A stretch of DNA of 64,000 nucleotides, from contig CM054162.1 of NCBI GenBank assembly GCA_028751875.1, forward strand, positions 2,573,675-2,637,674. Reading direction: 5' to 3'. Within the stretch, counting starts at the first letter, position 1; each line of letters starts with the position of its first letter. Positions 34,047 through 47,173 of the stretch are shown one piece after another. This DNA is from Rapana venosa (Eukaryota > Mollusca > Gastropoda > Neogastropoda > Muricidae). The position numbers and the translations under genes are program-made. A model generated the notes under the pieces. That model saw nothing but the letters and a program-made list of their open reading frames with translations, had not been told where the DNA came from and did not search any database.

Positions 34047-34290
34047 AGAAGAAGAAGAAGAAGAAGAAGAAGAAGAAGAAGAAGAAGAAGAAGAAGAAGA
34101 AAAGAAAAGAAGAAAGAAGAAGAAAGAAGAAGGAGTATTGCTGAGAAAACAAAATGCGAAAAGAAGAAGAAGAAGAAGAAGAAGAAGAAGAAGAAGAAGA
34201 AGAAGAAGAAGAAGAAGAGAAGAAGAAGAAGAAGAAGAAGAATTGCTAAGAAGAAGAATTGTGAAGAAAAAGAATTGTAAAAATAAAGAA
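34047..34290. repeat. (GAA)n array with GAATTG interruptions
   Basis: Long GAA runs, then GAATTGCTAAGAAG, GAATTGTGAAG and GAATTGTAAA at the right end. Parallel arrays: 36010-36240, 37895-38160, 39160-39200, 40150-40345, 41245-41295, 42260-42395, 43380-43430, 44380-44540, 47200-47370 and 48985-49320. Confidence 0.95.
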
Positions 34291-34640
34291 GAAAAAGAAG
34301 AAGAAAATGAATGACAATATCAAAATATGAACCACTGAGAGAAAACCCAAGGGATAATAAAGTGATATAAAAGAAAATGAGCTGACATAAACTGAAGCAC
34401 ACTATCACTAATATAAAGTACAATATGAACAAAAATAGAGTAGAATGCACACAAAAATGAATAAAAACACGTAGGTGAAAAAAACAACGACAGTGAGGTA
34501 ATAGAAAATACTGAAACAAAATCATTTCCAGGGAAACAAAAACAGACCCCAGCTGGAAATGGAGTTAATTCCCCTGTCCTTTACTAGGTAACTAGGATCA
34601 CCCACTCTGCTAGTGTATTGGCATCCCTGGTAACATTGTT
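34291..34640 (-). mobile_element. Element F (reverse) in array unit 1
   Basis: In reverse it contains CCAGCTGGGGTCTG and CTCCATTTCCAGCTGG, matching element F at 3650-3690. Its tail meets the tail of element E through the shared GAA tract. Confidence 0.6.
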
Positions 34641-34664
34641 CTTTGAATTATTTTTTTTCTTTTT

Positions 34665-34689
34665 AGTTGAGTGCATTTAGACAATGCGC

Positions 34690-34760
<71 letters not shown>
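34665..34760. repeat. (CT)n microsatellite in array unit
   Basis: Follows GAGTGCATTTAGACAATGCG. Equivalents near 36615-36695, 38545-38590, 42770-42860 and 47725-47790. Confidence 0.9.
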
Positions 34761-34761
<1 letters not shown>

Positions 34762-34839
34762 CTCCTGTGCTCTTTTTCATTTTCCTCAGCCTGTTTAGTT
34801 TTCCAAATATCAAGAATAGATTTAGCAGATCCTCTACAG

Positions 34840-36759
34840 GTTACACTCCTGCATTAGCTCGTGGGTCCTGTAGTGTCTTCTTTAGAGTGCTAGTCAAGAA
34901 ATTGTTTAGTGATTTTCACAGATTTTTTTAAAAAGTAATAAAACATGCACTGTGTACTAATTGTTGGGATTGGGGACATAGATCAAAGCCAAGTAGTCAC
35001 AAGATAGTTGGAAATAATCATCAAATTAGGATTGCATGTGTTTCTACAGTGTTGACCTATGCATGCATATTGCAGTTAGGAAGCTAGCAGACAGCAAAGG
35101 ACAAGGGAGTTACAGTGTTTGCTTAAATTTTAAAAAACCCACCAAAACGATCGTTCTGCAAAATTAAATGCGTTTCGAATAAGATATTAGTCTGGCACAA
35201 AACAGTTGTTTTAATTAATGTGGATGCCTTAGTACCTATGGCATGGAATAAAGAGTCATATAGAAAAGGAAAAAAAAAACAGAAGGAAAAGTGGCAACAT
35301 CTAAAGCAGGAGTGTAGCCTGTACACGTTGAAACAACATGTTTGACTTTCTCCCTGACACAGCTGACACACCCCTGCACAGAGCACTGTCCAAAACCAAA
35401 CCAGGAAAAAGCACTGGAGAACTGGAATGTCATTTGTCAAGTCCCCACTCCTTCCAAGGAAAGTTATCACAAGTTTTAACAACATAAAGAAGTTATAATG
35501 ATAAAACTGCAACAACACTCCTAACTTGCTTGTTTTGCTGTATGTCATGATTGTCAGTTTGCTCTGTTCAATGTTGTGTCCACAAGGGTCGAAAGTGAAG
35601 AATGGAACTGCATTAGATCTCTGTTAAAAGAAAGTGTCTTCCAGTCACAGCCACAACTTCTGCAAACTGTAAAAGCTTACTTCAGAAATGATGACCACCC
35701 TTGCCCCATGGGAAAGCTGAGGGCCTGTCAGTATAAACAGCATCCTCACCTTTTGGAAATTCTGTGATGGAAATTCTCCCTCTCTTCTTTCCATGTATTT
35801 GCTTCTGACATTTTTTAATGTTAATCTTGTCATCTCCTTCTTGTCTATTTTCTGCCTGTTAGGTCCATGCTCCTGCCTTTTTTCCAGAAAGACTTCAAAT
35901 ATAACTGTTCCTCCCTGCAAAACTACGCACTGGGCCATTTTGTCAGGTTTTCACATGGCACGTATAATTTTGCTTATTGACGAAAACAGTAGTATATTCT
36001 GAGCGTTGGGGAAGAAGAAAAGAAGAAAAGAAGAAGAAGAAGAAGAAAAGAAAAGAAGAAGAAAAGAAAAGAAGAAAAGAAGAAAAGAAAAAGGGAGTAT
36101 TGCTGGAAGACAAAAGCGAAAAGAAGAAAAAGAAGAAGAAAAAGAAGAAGAAGAAGAAGAAGAAAAAGAAGAAGAAGAGAAGAAGAAGAAGAAAAAGAAG
36201 AATGCTAAGAAAAAATTTGTAAGAAAAAAATTGTAAAAAAAAAGAAGAAAAAGAAGAAAAAAATAATGAAAATATCAAAATAAAACCCAAATGAAGAAAA
36301 CCCAAGGGAAAAAAGTAATAAAAAAAAAAATGAGTGACTAAACTGAAGAAACCTATCACTAAATAAAGTACAATAAACAAAATAGATAGAATGCACACAA
36401 AAATGAATAAAAACACTAGGAAAAAAACAACGACAGTGAGTAATAAAAAATTACTGAAAAAAAATCATTTCCGGGGAAACAAAAACAGACTCCAGCGGAA
36501 ATGGATTAATTCCCTGCCCTTTACAGGTAGCTAGATCACCCACTCTGCGTTTTGGCCCCCGGGTAAATTTTTCTTTGAATTATTTTTTTTTTTTTAGTTG
36601 AGTGCATTTAGACAATGCGCCTCTCTTTTCCTCTCTCTCTCTCTCCCCTTCTCTCTCTCTCTCTCTCCTCTCTCTCTCTTTTCTCTCTCTCTGTGCTCTT
36701 TTCTTTTTCCTCACCCTTTTAGTTTTCCAAATATCAAAAAGATTTAGCAGTCCTCTAAG
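34840..36759 (+). repeat. Array unit 2
   Basis: A complete unit and the best second reference for the family. It contains E (hairpin near 35705-35750), GAA array 36010-36240, F reversed 36280-36560 and a CT tract. Base-level decay starts in its last third. Confidence 0.85.
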
Positions 36760-38680
36760 GTTACACTCCTGCATTAGCTGGGGGTCCTTGTGTCTTCTTT
36801 AGAGGCTAGTCAAAAAATTTTTAGTGATTTTCCAGTTTTTTTAAAAAGAATAAAAATGCACTTGTACTAATTTTTGGGATTGGGGACATAGTCAAACCCA
36901 AGTATCAAAAAAGGATGTTGGAAAAATCATCAAATTAGGATTGCATGTGTTTCTCAGTTTGACTATGCATGCATATTGCAGTAGGAAGCTAGCAGACAGA
37001 AAAGGGAAAAGGGGAGTTACAGTGTTTCTTAAATTTTAAAAACCCACCAAAACGACGTTCGAAAAAATTTAAATGCGTTCGAATAAGATATTGTCTGGCA
37101 CAAAAACATTTTTTAATTAATGGGATCCCTTTAAATACCTATGGCATGGAATAAAGAGTCATATAAAAAAGGGAAAAAAAAAAAAACAGAAGAAAAGTGG
37201 AAACATCTAAAGAGGAGTGTGCCGTACACGTTGAAACAACATTTTTGCTTTTCCCTGACAAAAAGCTGACACCCCCCTGACGAGCCTGCCCCAAACCAAA
37301 CCAGGAAAAAGCCTGGAGAATGGAATGTCATTTGTCAAGCCCCCCACCCCTTTCCCAAAGGAAAGTTAAAAAAGTTTTAACAACAAAAAGAATTTAATGA
37401 TAAAACTGAAACAACACCCTAACTTGTTGTTTTGCTGTATTCATGATTGTCGTTTGCTCTTTTTAAATGTTGTGCCAAAGGGCGAAATAAAGAATAACTG
37501 CATAGATCTCTGTTAAAAAAAGGGGTCTTCCAGTCACAGCCAAAACTTCTGCAAACTGTAAAAGCTTACTTCAAAAGATACCCCCCTTCCCCCAGGGGAA
37601 ATGAGGGCCTGTCAGTATAAACAGCATCCTCACCTTTTGGAAATTCTTGAGGGAAATTCTCCCTCTCTTTTCCATGATTTGCTTCTGACATTTTTAATTT
37701 TAAAATTTGTCATCTCCTTCTTGTCTATTTTTTGCCTGTTAGGCCATCCCTCCTTTTTTCCAAAACCTTAAAATATAACTGTTCTCTCCCCCATGCTAAA
37801 ACTGACTGCACTGGGCCATTTTGTCAGGCTTTTTACAGTGGCACGAAATAATTTTTGCTTATTGACAGAAAAAGTAGTATTTTTTGGAGCGTTCGAGGAA
37901 GAAGAAAAGAAGAAAAAGAAGAAAAGAAGAAGAAGAAGAAAGAAGAAAAAAAAAGAAGAAAGTATTGCTGAGAAGACAAATATGAAAGAAGAAGAAGAAG
38001 AAGAGAAAAGAAGAAGAAGAAAAAAGAAGAAGAAGAAGAAGAAGAAGAAAAGAAGAAGAAGAGAAAAAGAAAAAGAAAAAGAAAAAGAAGAAGAAGAAGA
38101 AGAAGAAGAAGAAAAATTGCTAAAAGAAGAATTGTGAAGAAAAAGAATTGTAAAAATAAAGAAGAAAAACAAGAAAAAAAATGAATGACAATATAAAATT
38201 TTAAACCCACTGAGAGAAAACCCCAAGGGTAAAAAGTGATATAAAAGAAAAGGCGACATAAACTGAAGCACACTATCACTAATATAAAGTAAAATATAAA
38301 CAAAAAAAAAAGTAGAATGCACACAAAAAAAATAAAAACACTGGAAAAAAACAACGACGTGAGGTAATAGAAAATACTGAAACAAATCATTCCGGGAAAC
38401 AAAAACAGACCCCAGCTGGAATTGGAGTTAATTCCCCGTCCTTTACTGGGGTAACTAGGTTTACCCCCTGTAGTGTTTTTGGCACCCCCGGGTAACTTTG
38501 TTCTTTGATTTTTTTTTCTTTTTATTTGATGCATTTAACAATGCTCTCTCTCTCTCTTTTTCTCTCTCTCTCCCCTCTCTCTCTCTTCCTCCCCTTCCCC
38601 TTTTTCCTCTCTCCCCTCCTCCCCTTTTCCCTCTTGCTCTTTTTTCTTTTCCCCCTAGCCTGTTTATTTTTTAAAAAATC
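36760..38680 (+). repeat. Array unit 3, degraded
   Basis: Same order as units 1 and 2 with many one-base losses and homopolymer expansions, for example GAAAGTGTC of unit 2 reads AAAAGGGGTC near 37520. The pattern looks technical. Confidence 0.8.
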
Positions 38681-41600
38681 AAGAATGCTTGTTTTGCTGT
38701 ATATCAGATGTCAGTTTGCTCTGTTCAATGTTGTGTCACCGGGGCTTAAATGGAAGAATGGAATTTGCATTAGATCTCTTATAGCAAAAATTGTTTCCCG
38801 CACGCCCACAACTTCTGCAAACTGTAATTGCCTGTTTTAAAAATGTCTCCCCCCTCACCCCATTGGTTTCCCAGGCTGACAATAAATGCATGCTAACCTT
38901 TTGGAAATTCTGTGCAAGGAATTCTTTATTTTCTTTCCATGTATTTGCTTCTGACTTTTTTTTTTTTTTGTCACCCACCTTTTTGTCTATTTTCTGACTT
39001 TTTGGTCTTTTCTCCTGCCTTTTTTTCCCTGAGAGACTGAAAACAACTGCTCTCTCCCATGCTGAAGTCGACTGCACTGGGCCTGACTTGTCGGTTTTTT
39101 TCCAGCAGCGCAACATATTTTTCTTTTTTTGACTAACATAGTCTTTTTGAGCATTTGAAGAAGCGAAGATAAAAAAGAAGAAAAATTTGAAGAATGTGGG
39201 AAGAATGAGAATAACAAAATATGAAACACTGAGAGAAAACCCAAGGGATAATAAAGTGACATAAAAGAAAATGAGTTAAGATCATCTGAAGCACACTATC
39301 AAAAATATAATGTGCAATATGAACAGAAATAGAGTAGGTTGCACACGAAAAATGAGTTAAAACATGCAGGTGGAAAAAAAACGGACAACGAAATGATAGA
39401 AGATACTGGAACAAAGTCATTTCCAGAAGAAGAAAAAACAGGGGGAAAGTGGCAACACTAAAGCGGGAGTCCCTGTACACTTTAAACAACTTTTTGAATT
39501 TCCCCCTGACACAGCTGAACCCCCCTGCAAGGCACTGTCAAAACAAACCCAGGAAAAAGCACTGGAGAAGGAAATGTCTTTTTTAAATTTCCCACTCTTC
39601 GGGGAAAAGTTATCACAATTTTTAACAATGTCCCAAAAAGTTTTATAATAAAAAAACTGCAACAACACTCCTAATTGTTGTTATGCTGTTATCAGATTGA
39701 AAGTTGCTCTGTTCAAATGCTTGCCCACAGGGGTTCCCAAGTGAAGAATGAACTTGCATTAGATCTCTGTTAACAGAAAGTGTCTTCCAGCACAGCACAA
39801 CTTCTGCACAGTAAAAGCTTATTTTCAAAAAATGACCCCACCCTCACCCCTGGGAATGCGAGGGCCGCAGTATAAAACAGATCCTACCTTTTGGAAATTT
39901 GTGATGGAAATTCCCCCCCCTTTTTTCTTTCCATGTTTTTGCTTCTGACTTTTTTTTAAATGTTAATCTGTCATCTCCTTCTTGTCTATTTTCGCTTTAG
40001 TCCAGCTCCTGTTTTTTTCCAAAAAGATTTTCAAATTAACTTTTTCTCTACCATGCTAAAACTGACTGCACTGGGCCTTTTTTCGGGCTTTTTACAGTGG
40101 CACAGTAAAAATTTTGCTTTTTGCAAAAAAAAGTAGTATATTCGACGTTCGAGGAAGAAGAAAAGAAGAAGAAGAAAAAAGAAGAAGAAGAAGAAAAAGG
40201 GGAAGAAGAAGAAGAGGGGGAGTATTGCGGAAAAGAAAAAATGCAAGAAAAAGAAGAAGAAGAAGAAGAAAAGAAAAAGAAGAAGAAGAAGAATTTCTAA
40301 GAAGAAAAATTTGGAAGAAAAAAAATTGTAAAAAAAAGAAGAAAAACAAGAAGAAGAAAATGAAATGACAATATCAAAATATAACATAAAAAAAAAACCC
40401 CAAGGATAAAATATAAAAAAAAAAAAAAAATGAGGGGGCATAAATGAAAACACAAAAAATTAAAGAAAAATGAACAAAATTAGAGAAAAACAAACAAAAA
40501 ATAAAAAACACGTGGGTTTTGAAAAAAAAAAGCTGAATAAAGAAAATCAAAAAAAATCTTTCCCCCCCAAAAACCCCCCCATTTAAATATTAATTCCCTT
40601 CCTTTTCTGGGTAACCTTCCCCCACTCTCTGTGTTTTTCACCTTTAACTTGTTTTTAATTTATTTTTTTTCTTTTAAGTTGAGTGCCTTTCAATGTTTCC
40701 CCCTTCTTTCTCTTCTTTTCCCCTTTTTTCCCCTTCCCCCTCTCTCCTTTTCCTCTTTTTTTCCCCCTCTCCCTTGGGTTTTTCTTTTCTTTCCCCAGTT
40801 TTAGTTTTAAAACGAATCTTTTTTTGTGTATTAATTTGTTTTGCTTTTAAAGTTTTCCCCAAATTAATGGAAAATAACCCAAATTAGATTTTGAAAAATT
40901 GCCCTTCCAGTAAATATTTGCAAATGTATTCCTTTTAGAAAATTTTAAAACCCCCTCATCCCTTTGGATTCCGAGGCCCCTGACAAATAAAGCATGCTCC
41001 CCTTTTTGGAAATTCTGGCAAGGAATTTTTTTATTTTTTTTCCTTTTTTGCTTCTGACTTTTTTTCTTTTTGTCACCCCCTTTTGTTTTTTTTCTGATTT
41101 TTGGGGTCTTTTTCCTGTTTTTTTTTCCCCTGAGAGATTTTAAAAAAAACGCTCTCCCCATGCTAAAGTCGACTGCCTGGGCCGATTTTCAGGTGTTTTT
41201 TCCAGCAGGCAACATATTTTTTTTTTGACAGAAACAAGTGCATTTCTGAGCTTTGAAGAAGACGAAGATGAAAAAGAGAAAGAAGAATTTGAAAAACTGT
41301 GGGGAAAGAATGAAAATAAAAAATATGAAAACTGAGAGAAAACCCAAGGGAAAAAAGGACATAAAAAAAAATGATTAAGATCATCTGAACACCATAAAAA
41401 ATTTAAATGTGCAATATGAACAAAATAGAGTAGGTTGCACACAAAAAAATGAGTTAAAACATGCAGGTAAAAAAAAAAGGGGACAACGAAATGATAAAGA
41501 ACTGGAAAAAAAGTCATTTCCAGAAGAAAAAAAAAAACAGAAAAAAAAGGGAACTTTAAAAGCAGGATTTTACCCTGTACACTTGAAACAACATTTTTTG

Positions 41601-44600
41601 ACTTTCCCCCTGACACAGCTGCCAAACCCCCCTGCACAGAGCATTTCCCAAAACCCAAAAAGGGAAAAAGCAGGGAAACGGGAATTCATTTTTCAATTTC
41701 CCCACTCCTTCGAGGGAAAGTTATCAAAATTTTAACAAGACAGAAGTTATAAGATAAACTGCAAAAACCCCCTAACTTGCTGTTATGCTGTATATCATTT
41801 TTGTAATTTGCTCTGTTCAATGCTGTGCCCACACGGGGTTCCAAGTGAAGAATGGAACTTGCTTTAGATCTCTGTTAACAGAAAGTGTCTTCCGGTCACA
41901 GCCACAACTTCTGCACACTGAAAAGCTTACTTCAGAAAATGCCACCCTCACCCCAGGGGAATGCTGGGGGCCGTGAGTATAAACCATCCCCCCTTTTTTG
42001 GAAAATTCTGTGATTGAAATTCTCCCCTTTTTTTTCCATGTTTTGCTTCTGACATTTTTGATTATTCTTGTCATCTCCTTCTTGTCTATTTTCTGCCTGT
42101 TAGGTCCATGCTCCTGCCTTTTTTCCAGAAAGACTTCAAATATAAACTGTTCTCTACCAGCTAAACTGACTGCACTGGGCCATTTTGTCGGGTTTTTCAC
42201 AGTGACAATAAAATTTTTTGCCATTGACAAAAAAAACAGTAGTATATTTTCTGAGCGTTCGAGAAGAAGACGAAAAAGAAGAAGAAGAAGAAGGGAAAAA
42301 ATTTTGGAGAAGACAAAATGAAGAAGAAGAAAAGAAGAAGAAGAAGAAGAAGAAAAAGAATTGTGAAGAAAAAAATTTGTAAAAATAAAGAAAAAACAAA
42401 AGAAGAAATGAATGACAATATAAAAATATGAACCCTGAGAAAAAACCCCAAGGATAAAAAGTGATATAAAAGAAATGGTGGCAAAAACTGAAGCACCTAC
42501 CCAAAATAAAGTACAATATGAACAAAAATAGAGTGAATGCACACAAAAATGAAAAAAAAGTAGGTGAAAAAAAACAACGACAGTGGGGTAATAAAAAATA
42601 CTGAAACAAAATCATTCCCGGGGAAACAAAAACAGACCCCAGTGGAAATGGATTTAAATTTCCCCCGCCCTTTACTAGTAAAAGGATCACCCCCTTGCTA
42701 GTGATGGCACCCTGTTAACATTGTTTTTTTAAAATTTTTTTTTCCTCTTAGTTGAGTGCATTTAGACAATGCTCTCTTCTCCTCTCTCCCCCCTCTCTCC
42801 TCTCTCTCTCTCTTCCTTCCCCTCCTCTCTCTCTTCTCTCTTCCCTCCCTCTCTCTCTCTCTGTGGGGTTTTTTTTTCTTTTCCCTCGCCTTTTTTAGTT
42901 TTTCAAAAATAAAGAAAGCTTTTTCGTTACCCTGATTGTCGTTTGCTCTGTTCAATGTTGTGTCCAAAAGGTTCAAAGGAAGAATGGAACTGCTTAGATC
43001 TCGAACAAAAAGTGTCTTCAGTCACAGCCCAACTTCTGAAAAAGAAATTTGCCGCTTTAGAAATGTCTACCCCCCCTCACCCCATTGGGTTGCGGGGCCC
43101 CTGAAAATAAAAATACATGCTCCCCTTTTTTGGAAAATTCGTGAAAAGAATTCTTTATTTTCTTTCCAGTATTTGCTTCTGACTTTTTTCTTTTTGTACC
43201 CCCCTTTTTGTCATTTTCGACTTTTTGGTCTTTTCCCCCTGCCTTTTTTTCCCTGAAATTAAAACAATGCTCCCCCCAGCTGAAGTGGGACTGCACGGGG
43301 CCTGACTTGTCGGTTTTTTTTCCCCAGCAGCGCAACATATTTTTCTTCTTTGACAGTAAACAGTAGTACATTTCTGAGCATTTGAAGAAGACGAAGATGA
43401 AAAAGAGAAAGAAGAATTGTGAAGAATTGTGAGGAAGAGTGAGAATAACAAAATATGAAACACTGAGAGAAAACCCAAGGGATAATAAAGTGATATAAAA
43501 GAAAATGAGTTAAGATCATCTGAAGCACACTATCCAAAATATAATGTGCAATATGAACAGAAATAAAGTAGGTTGCACACAAAAAATGAATTAAAACATG
43601 CAGGTAAAAAAAAACGGACAACGAAATGATAGAAGATACTGGAACAAAGTCATTTCCAGAAAAAAAAACAGAAGGAAAAGTGGAAAACTCTAAAGCGGAT
43701 GTAGCCGTACACTTTGAAACAACATTTTTGACTTTCTCCCGAACAGCGACAACCCCGCACAGAGCATCCCCAAAACCCAACCAGGAAAAAGCAGGGAGAA
43801 CTGGATGTCTTTTTTGTCAAGTCCCCACCCCTTCAAGGGAAAAGTTTTTAAAAAAATTTTTAACAACAAAAAGAAGAAAAAAATGATAAAAAACTGCAAC
43901 AACACCCCTAATTTGCTTGTTTTGCTGTTATCTGTTGTAAGTTTGCTCTGTTCAATGTTGTGTCCACAAGGTTCAAAGTGAAGAATGGAACTGCATTTGA
44001 TCTCTGTTAACAAAATTTTCTTCCAGTCACGCCACACTTCTTCAAACTGTAAATTTACTTAAGAAATGAGGGACCACCCCACCCCAGGGGAATGGGGGGG
44101 GGGGCGTCATATGAACACCATCCTCCCTTTTGGAAATTATGTGATGGAAATTCCCCTCTTTTCTTTCCATGTATTTGCTTCGACATTTTTTTGTTAATCT
44201 TGTCATCCCCTTCTTGTATTTTCTGCCTGTTACCCATGCTCCTCCCTTTTTTTTCCAAAAAGACTTAAAATAAACTGTTCCCCAGCAAAAAATGATGCAG
44301 GGGGCCTTTTGTCAGGCTTTTCACAGTGGCCAATAAATTTTTGCTCTTGACAGCAAACAGTATATATTTCTGGCGTTCGGGGAAGAAAAGAAGAAAAGAA
44401 GAAAAGAAGATGATGATGATGATGAGATAAAAAGGGTAAAGGAAAAGAAGAAGAAGAAGAAGAGAAGAAAAAGAAGAAGAAGAAGAAGAAAGAATTGAAA
44501 GATAACGAAGTGTAAAAGTGAAGAAAAAAAAAGAAGAAAAAATGAATGTCAAAAAAAAAATATGCCCAATAAAAAACCCAAATGATAAAAAAGTATATAA

Positions 44601-45139
44601 AGAAAAAGAGTTGACTAAACTGAAGCACATTTCACTAAAAAAAAAGTCAAAGGAACAAAAACGAGTGGGTTGCAAACAAAATTAATAAAAACACGTAGGT
44701 GAAAAAACAACAACGCCATGAGGAAATAGAAAATACTGAAACAAAATCTTTTCCCGGGGAAAAAACAGACCCCAGCTGGAAAGGAGCTAATTTCCCCTGT
44801 TTTTTACTAGGTCCCCTGTCACCCACTCTGTAGTGTATTGGATCCCTGTAACATTTTACCTGACCACCCTCACCCCAGGGGAAGCGGGGCCCCTGTCAGT
44901 ATAAACAGTCCTCATCTTTTGGAAATTCTGTGATGGAAATTCCCCTCTTTTTTTCCATGTTTTGTTTCGACTTTTTTTTTTGTTAATCTTGTCATCCCCT
45001 TTTTGTCTATTTCCCCCTGTTAGGCCCTCTCCTGCTTTTTTTCCAGAAAGACTTAAAATATAACGTTCTCTCCCATGCTAAAACTGACTGCACTGGGCCA
45101 TTATTGTCAGGCTTTTCACAGTGGCACAATATAATTTGC
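38681..45139 (+). repeat. Dimeric (short + long unit) part of the array
   Basis: Short units with an AATAAATGCATGCT hairpin variant start near 38690, 40865 and 42935. Long units follow near 39420, 41520 and 43650. The dimer period is about 2.1 kb. Near 44850 element F jumps directly to an element E start, a deletion of the intervening part. Confidence 0.7.
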
Positions 45140-47173
45140 AGAACAGATAAGTGCAAGAACAGATTCACAGTGCTATCAAGGTAAAACTTGACTCAATTAT
45201 ACAACACCTCTAACATGGAGCAAGGGGGACCCCTTAAAGCACTCTCTTGAACACCAAGGGAAGTTTGGGGGAAAAAGAAATGGGGAGGTAAAAACAGGAA
45301 AGCTACAGTTTGGGGGAACCCAAGAGGTAAAGGAACCATCAAGAAAAAAAAAACCCTATATAAGTTTGGGCCAAGACCAAGACAGAAAGGACTACGAAAA
45401 GTACAAAACGCAAGAAACTAGTAATCGGTGTAAAAGCCTCCAAAGAAAAATCTTGGTGATTATGGAGAGAATTTAAAGTGAAATTTCCCAAGAATCCCAA
45501 GAGAATTTTTCAAAATGTTAAACGATGAGAGTAAGAAAAACCATTCAACCCAACACAGTAGTGAATGACAAAGGGAGAGGCACTGCACAAAGAAGGGAAA
45601 ATTTAAAACAATGGAAGATTTTTTTAAAAAGATTTTTTAAACCCATCTGGAGTAAAAGTTCCAGCTCCAGTTTTCCCCCCACGCATAAAGACCATTTTAA
45701 CCCCCCAAACCTTGAAGCGGAAACAAGAAAAGCATAAGACCACCCAAAAGGGCAAAGGGCATGATGACGGCAAAAAACAACTGAACCCACCCTTTTGCAT
45801 GGGGAGAAACGGGAGTTAAGTGGCCACATCATCTTCCAGAAAGCATGGAAGAAGGAAATCCCAAGGGACTGGCAAAATGCAAAGTGGTGCCAATTTGGAA
45901 AGGGGAAAAGGGGCAGCAAAATTGCAGCACCTACAGGGGCTTTTTCACTTCTCAGCAGTAGGGAAAAATGTAAGCAAAGATTCTGGAACAGTGCCAAGAG
46001 CCAAAGCAAAACACCACTGAGCAACCCCCATTTTTGGTTTTTGGGAAAGGGAAGGGGGTCACAGATCCCTTTTTCGCACCCCGAAGCTGTGTGAAAGAGC
46101 CATAAAAATACAACCAAGACCTGCACAGTATCGTTTGACCAAAAAAAATTTTCGACCGAGTCACAGAGAAAAGCTCTGGAAGATCGGGAGCAGTACACGT
46201 GAAGGGGCAGTGCTTGATAACATCAGAGCAATCATGCCAAACATATGAGCGCAGTCCGAACAGCCTGGAACACCACTGGTTTCCCGGACTAGGGGTCAGG
46301 CAAGGCTGCTACCTCTCCCCTTCTCTTCTGATAACAGGGCCCCAGATTAAAAAGGGAAAACCCAAACCCAATTTTGGGGCCTAAAACGAACTGTTATTTG
46401 CTGCGCCCAGTCCCTGATGAATTTGAAAAAAGCATCCTTCAAGACACAAAACCCAAACTCAACAAAAGCTCGAGAGGATGACTGAAATCAAAACCCAAAA
46501 AACAGAAGTTATGTCGTCAGCAGAAACCAGAAAGCTGGACACCCACATCAAGGGCACCCAGCTGAAACAGACCAAAGAATTTAAATACCTTGGCAGCCCC
46601 TTCACTAAAGAGGGAAAAAATTTGGGATAGAGAGATAGAAACAAGATGCCAAAAACGAACGCAGTCATTTTCCCAACTCGCCCCCCTTCAAAAAAATTTC
46701 CAGCATCCCAATGACACCAAGGCAAAACTCACAACGCCATCTTCGTTCCAACACTCACATCCCATGTAGAATGGCCCTAAAAAAACCCCCCTTTTAGAGA
46801 GAAAATTGGTCACAGGGAAATGCGCTCCCTGAGAAACTGTCACAAGCCCAGCGCGACAAATCAAAAATGTGATCAAGACATGGTCGGACAAAACCCCAAT
46901 TATCCACCATACGAACAACAAAGGTCAGGTTTTTTGGTCCCTCACTAGAATGCCCCCCCAACCAACCAGCCTGGGCATACCCACCAAATAAAATGGTGGA
47001 AACCAGAGGTAGCCCAAAGGGAGACGATGGAGCGACTCCTGGCTGACACCCACGACCCCATGCCCTGTCATACATCAAGCCTCCTGCCTTGCTGCAGACG
47101 ACTCTGTGTTCCCCGCGACGCCGAAGGGCACCAGCAGCAGATAAATGAAGAAGAAGAAGACAATATAATTTGC
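45126..47173 (+). mobile_element. 5'-truncated LINE with perfect 14-bp TSD
   Basis: ACAATATAATTTGC occurs at 45126-45139 and again at 47160-47173, flanking a 2020-bp insert (45140-47159). The insert interrupts element E of an array unit at the point where other units read CAGTATAATTTTGC. The insert ends in an ATGAAGAAGAAGAAG tail. This is a textbook target-primed insertion of a 5'-truncated LINE. Its protein remains are described in the next entry. Confidence 0.93.
45420..47140 (+). pseudogene. LINE reverse transcriptase, frameshifted
   Basis: Pieces in order: PRDWQNAKW near 45860 (fingers region), GLGVRQGCYLSPSLL with GVRQGC at 46292-46309 (palm), TEVMSSAETRKLD near 46510, EFKYLGSPFTKEG at about 46577-46615, and a C-terminal stretch with CDQDMVGQNP (46865 on). 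KTExxS...FKYLGSxxTxEG is typical of RTE-like invertebrate LINEs. The catalytic ADD motif is not visible where expected (about 46385-46430). Frameshifts are frequent and may be sequencing errors. The endonuclease half is absent by truncation. Confidence 0.85.
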
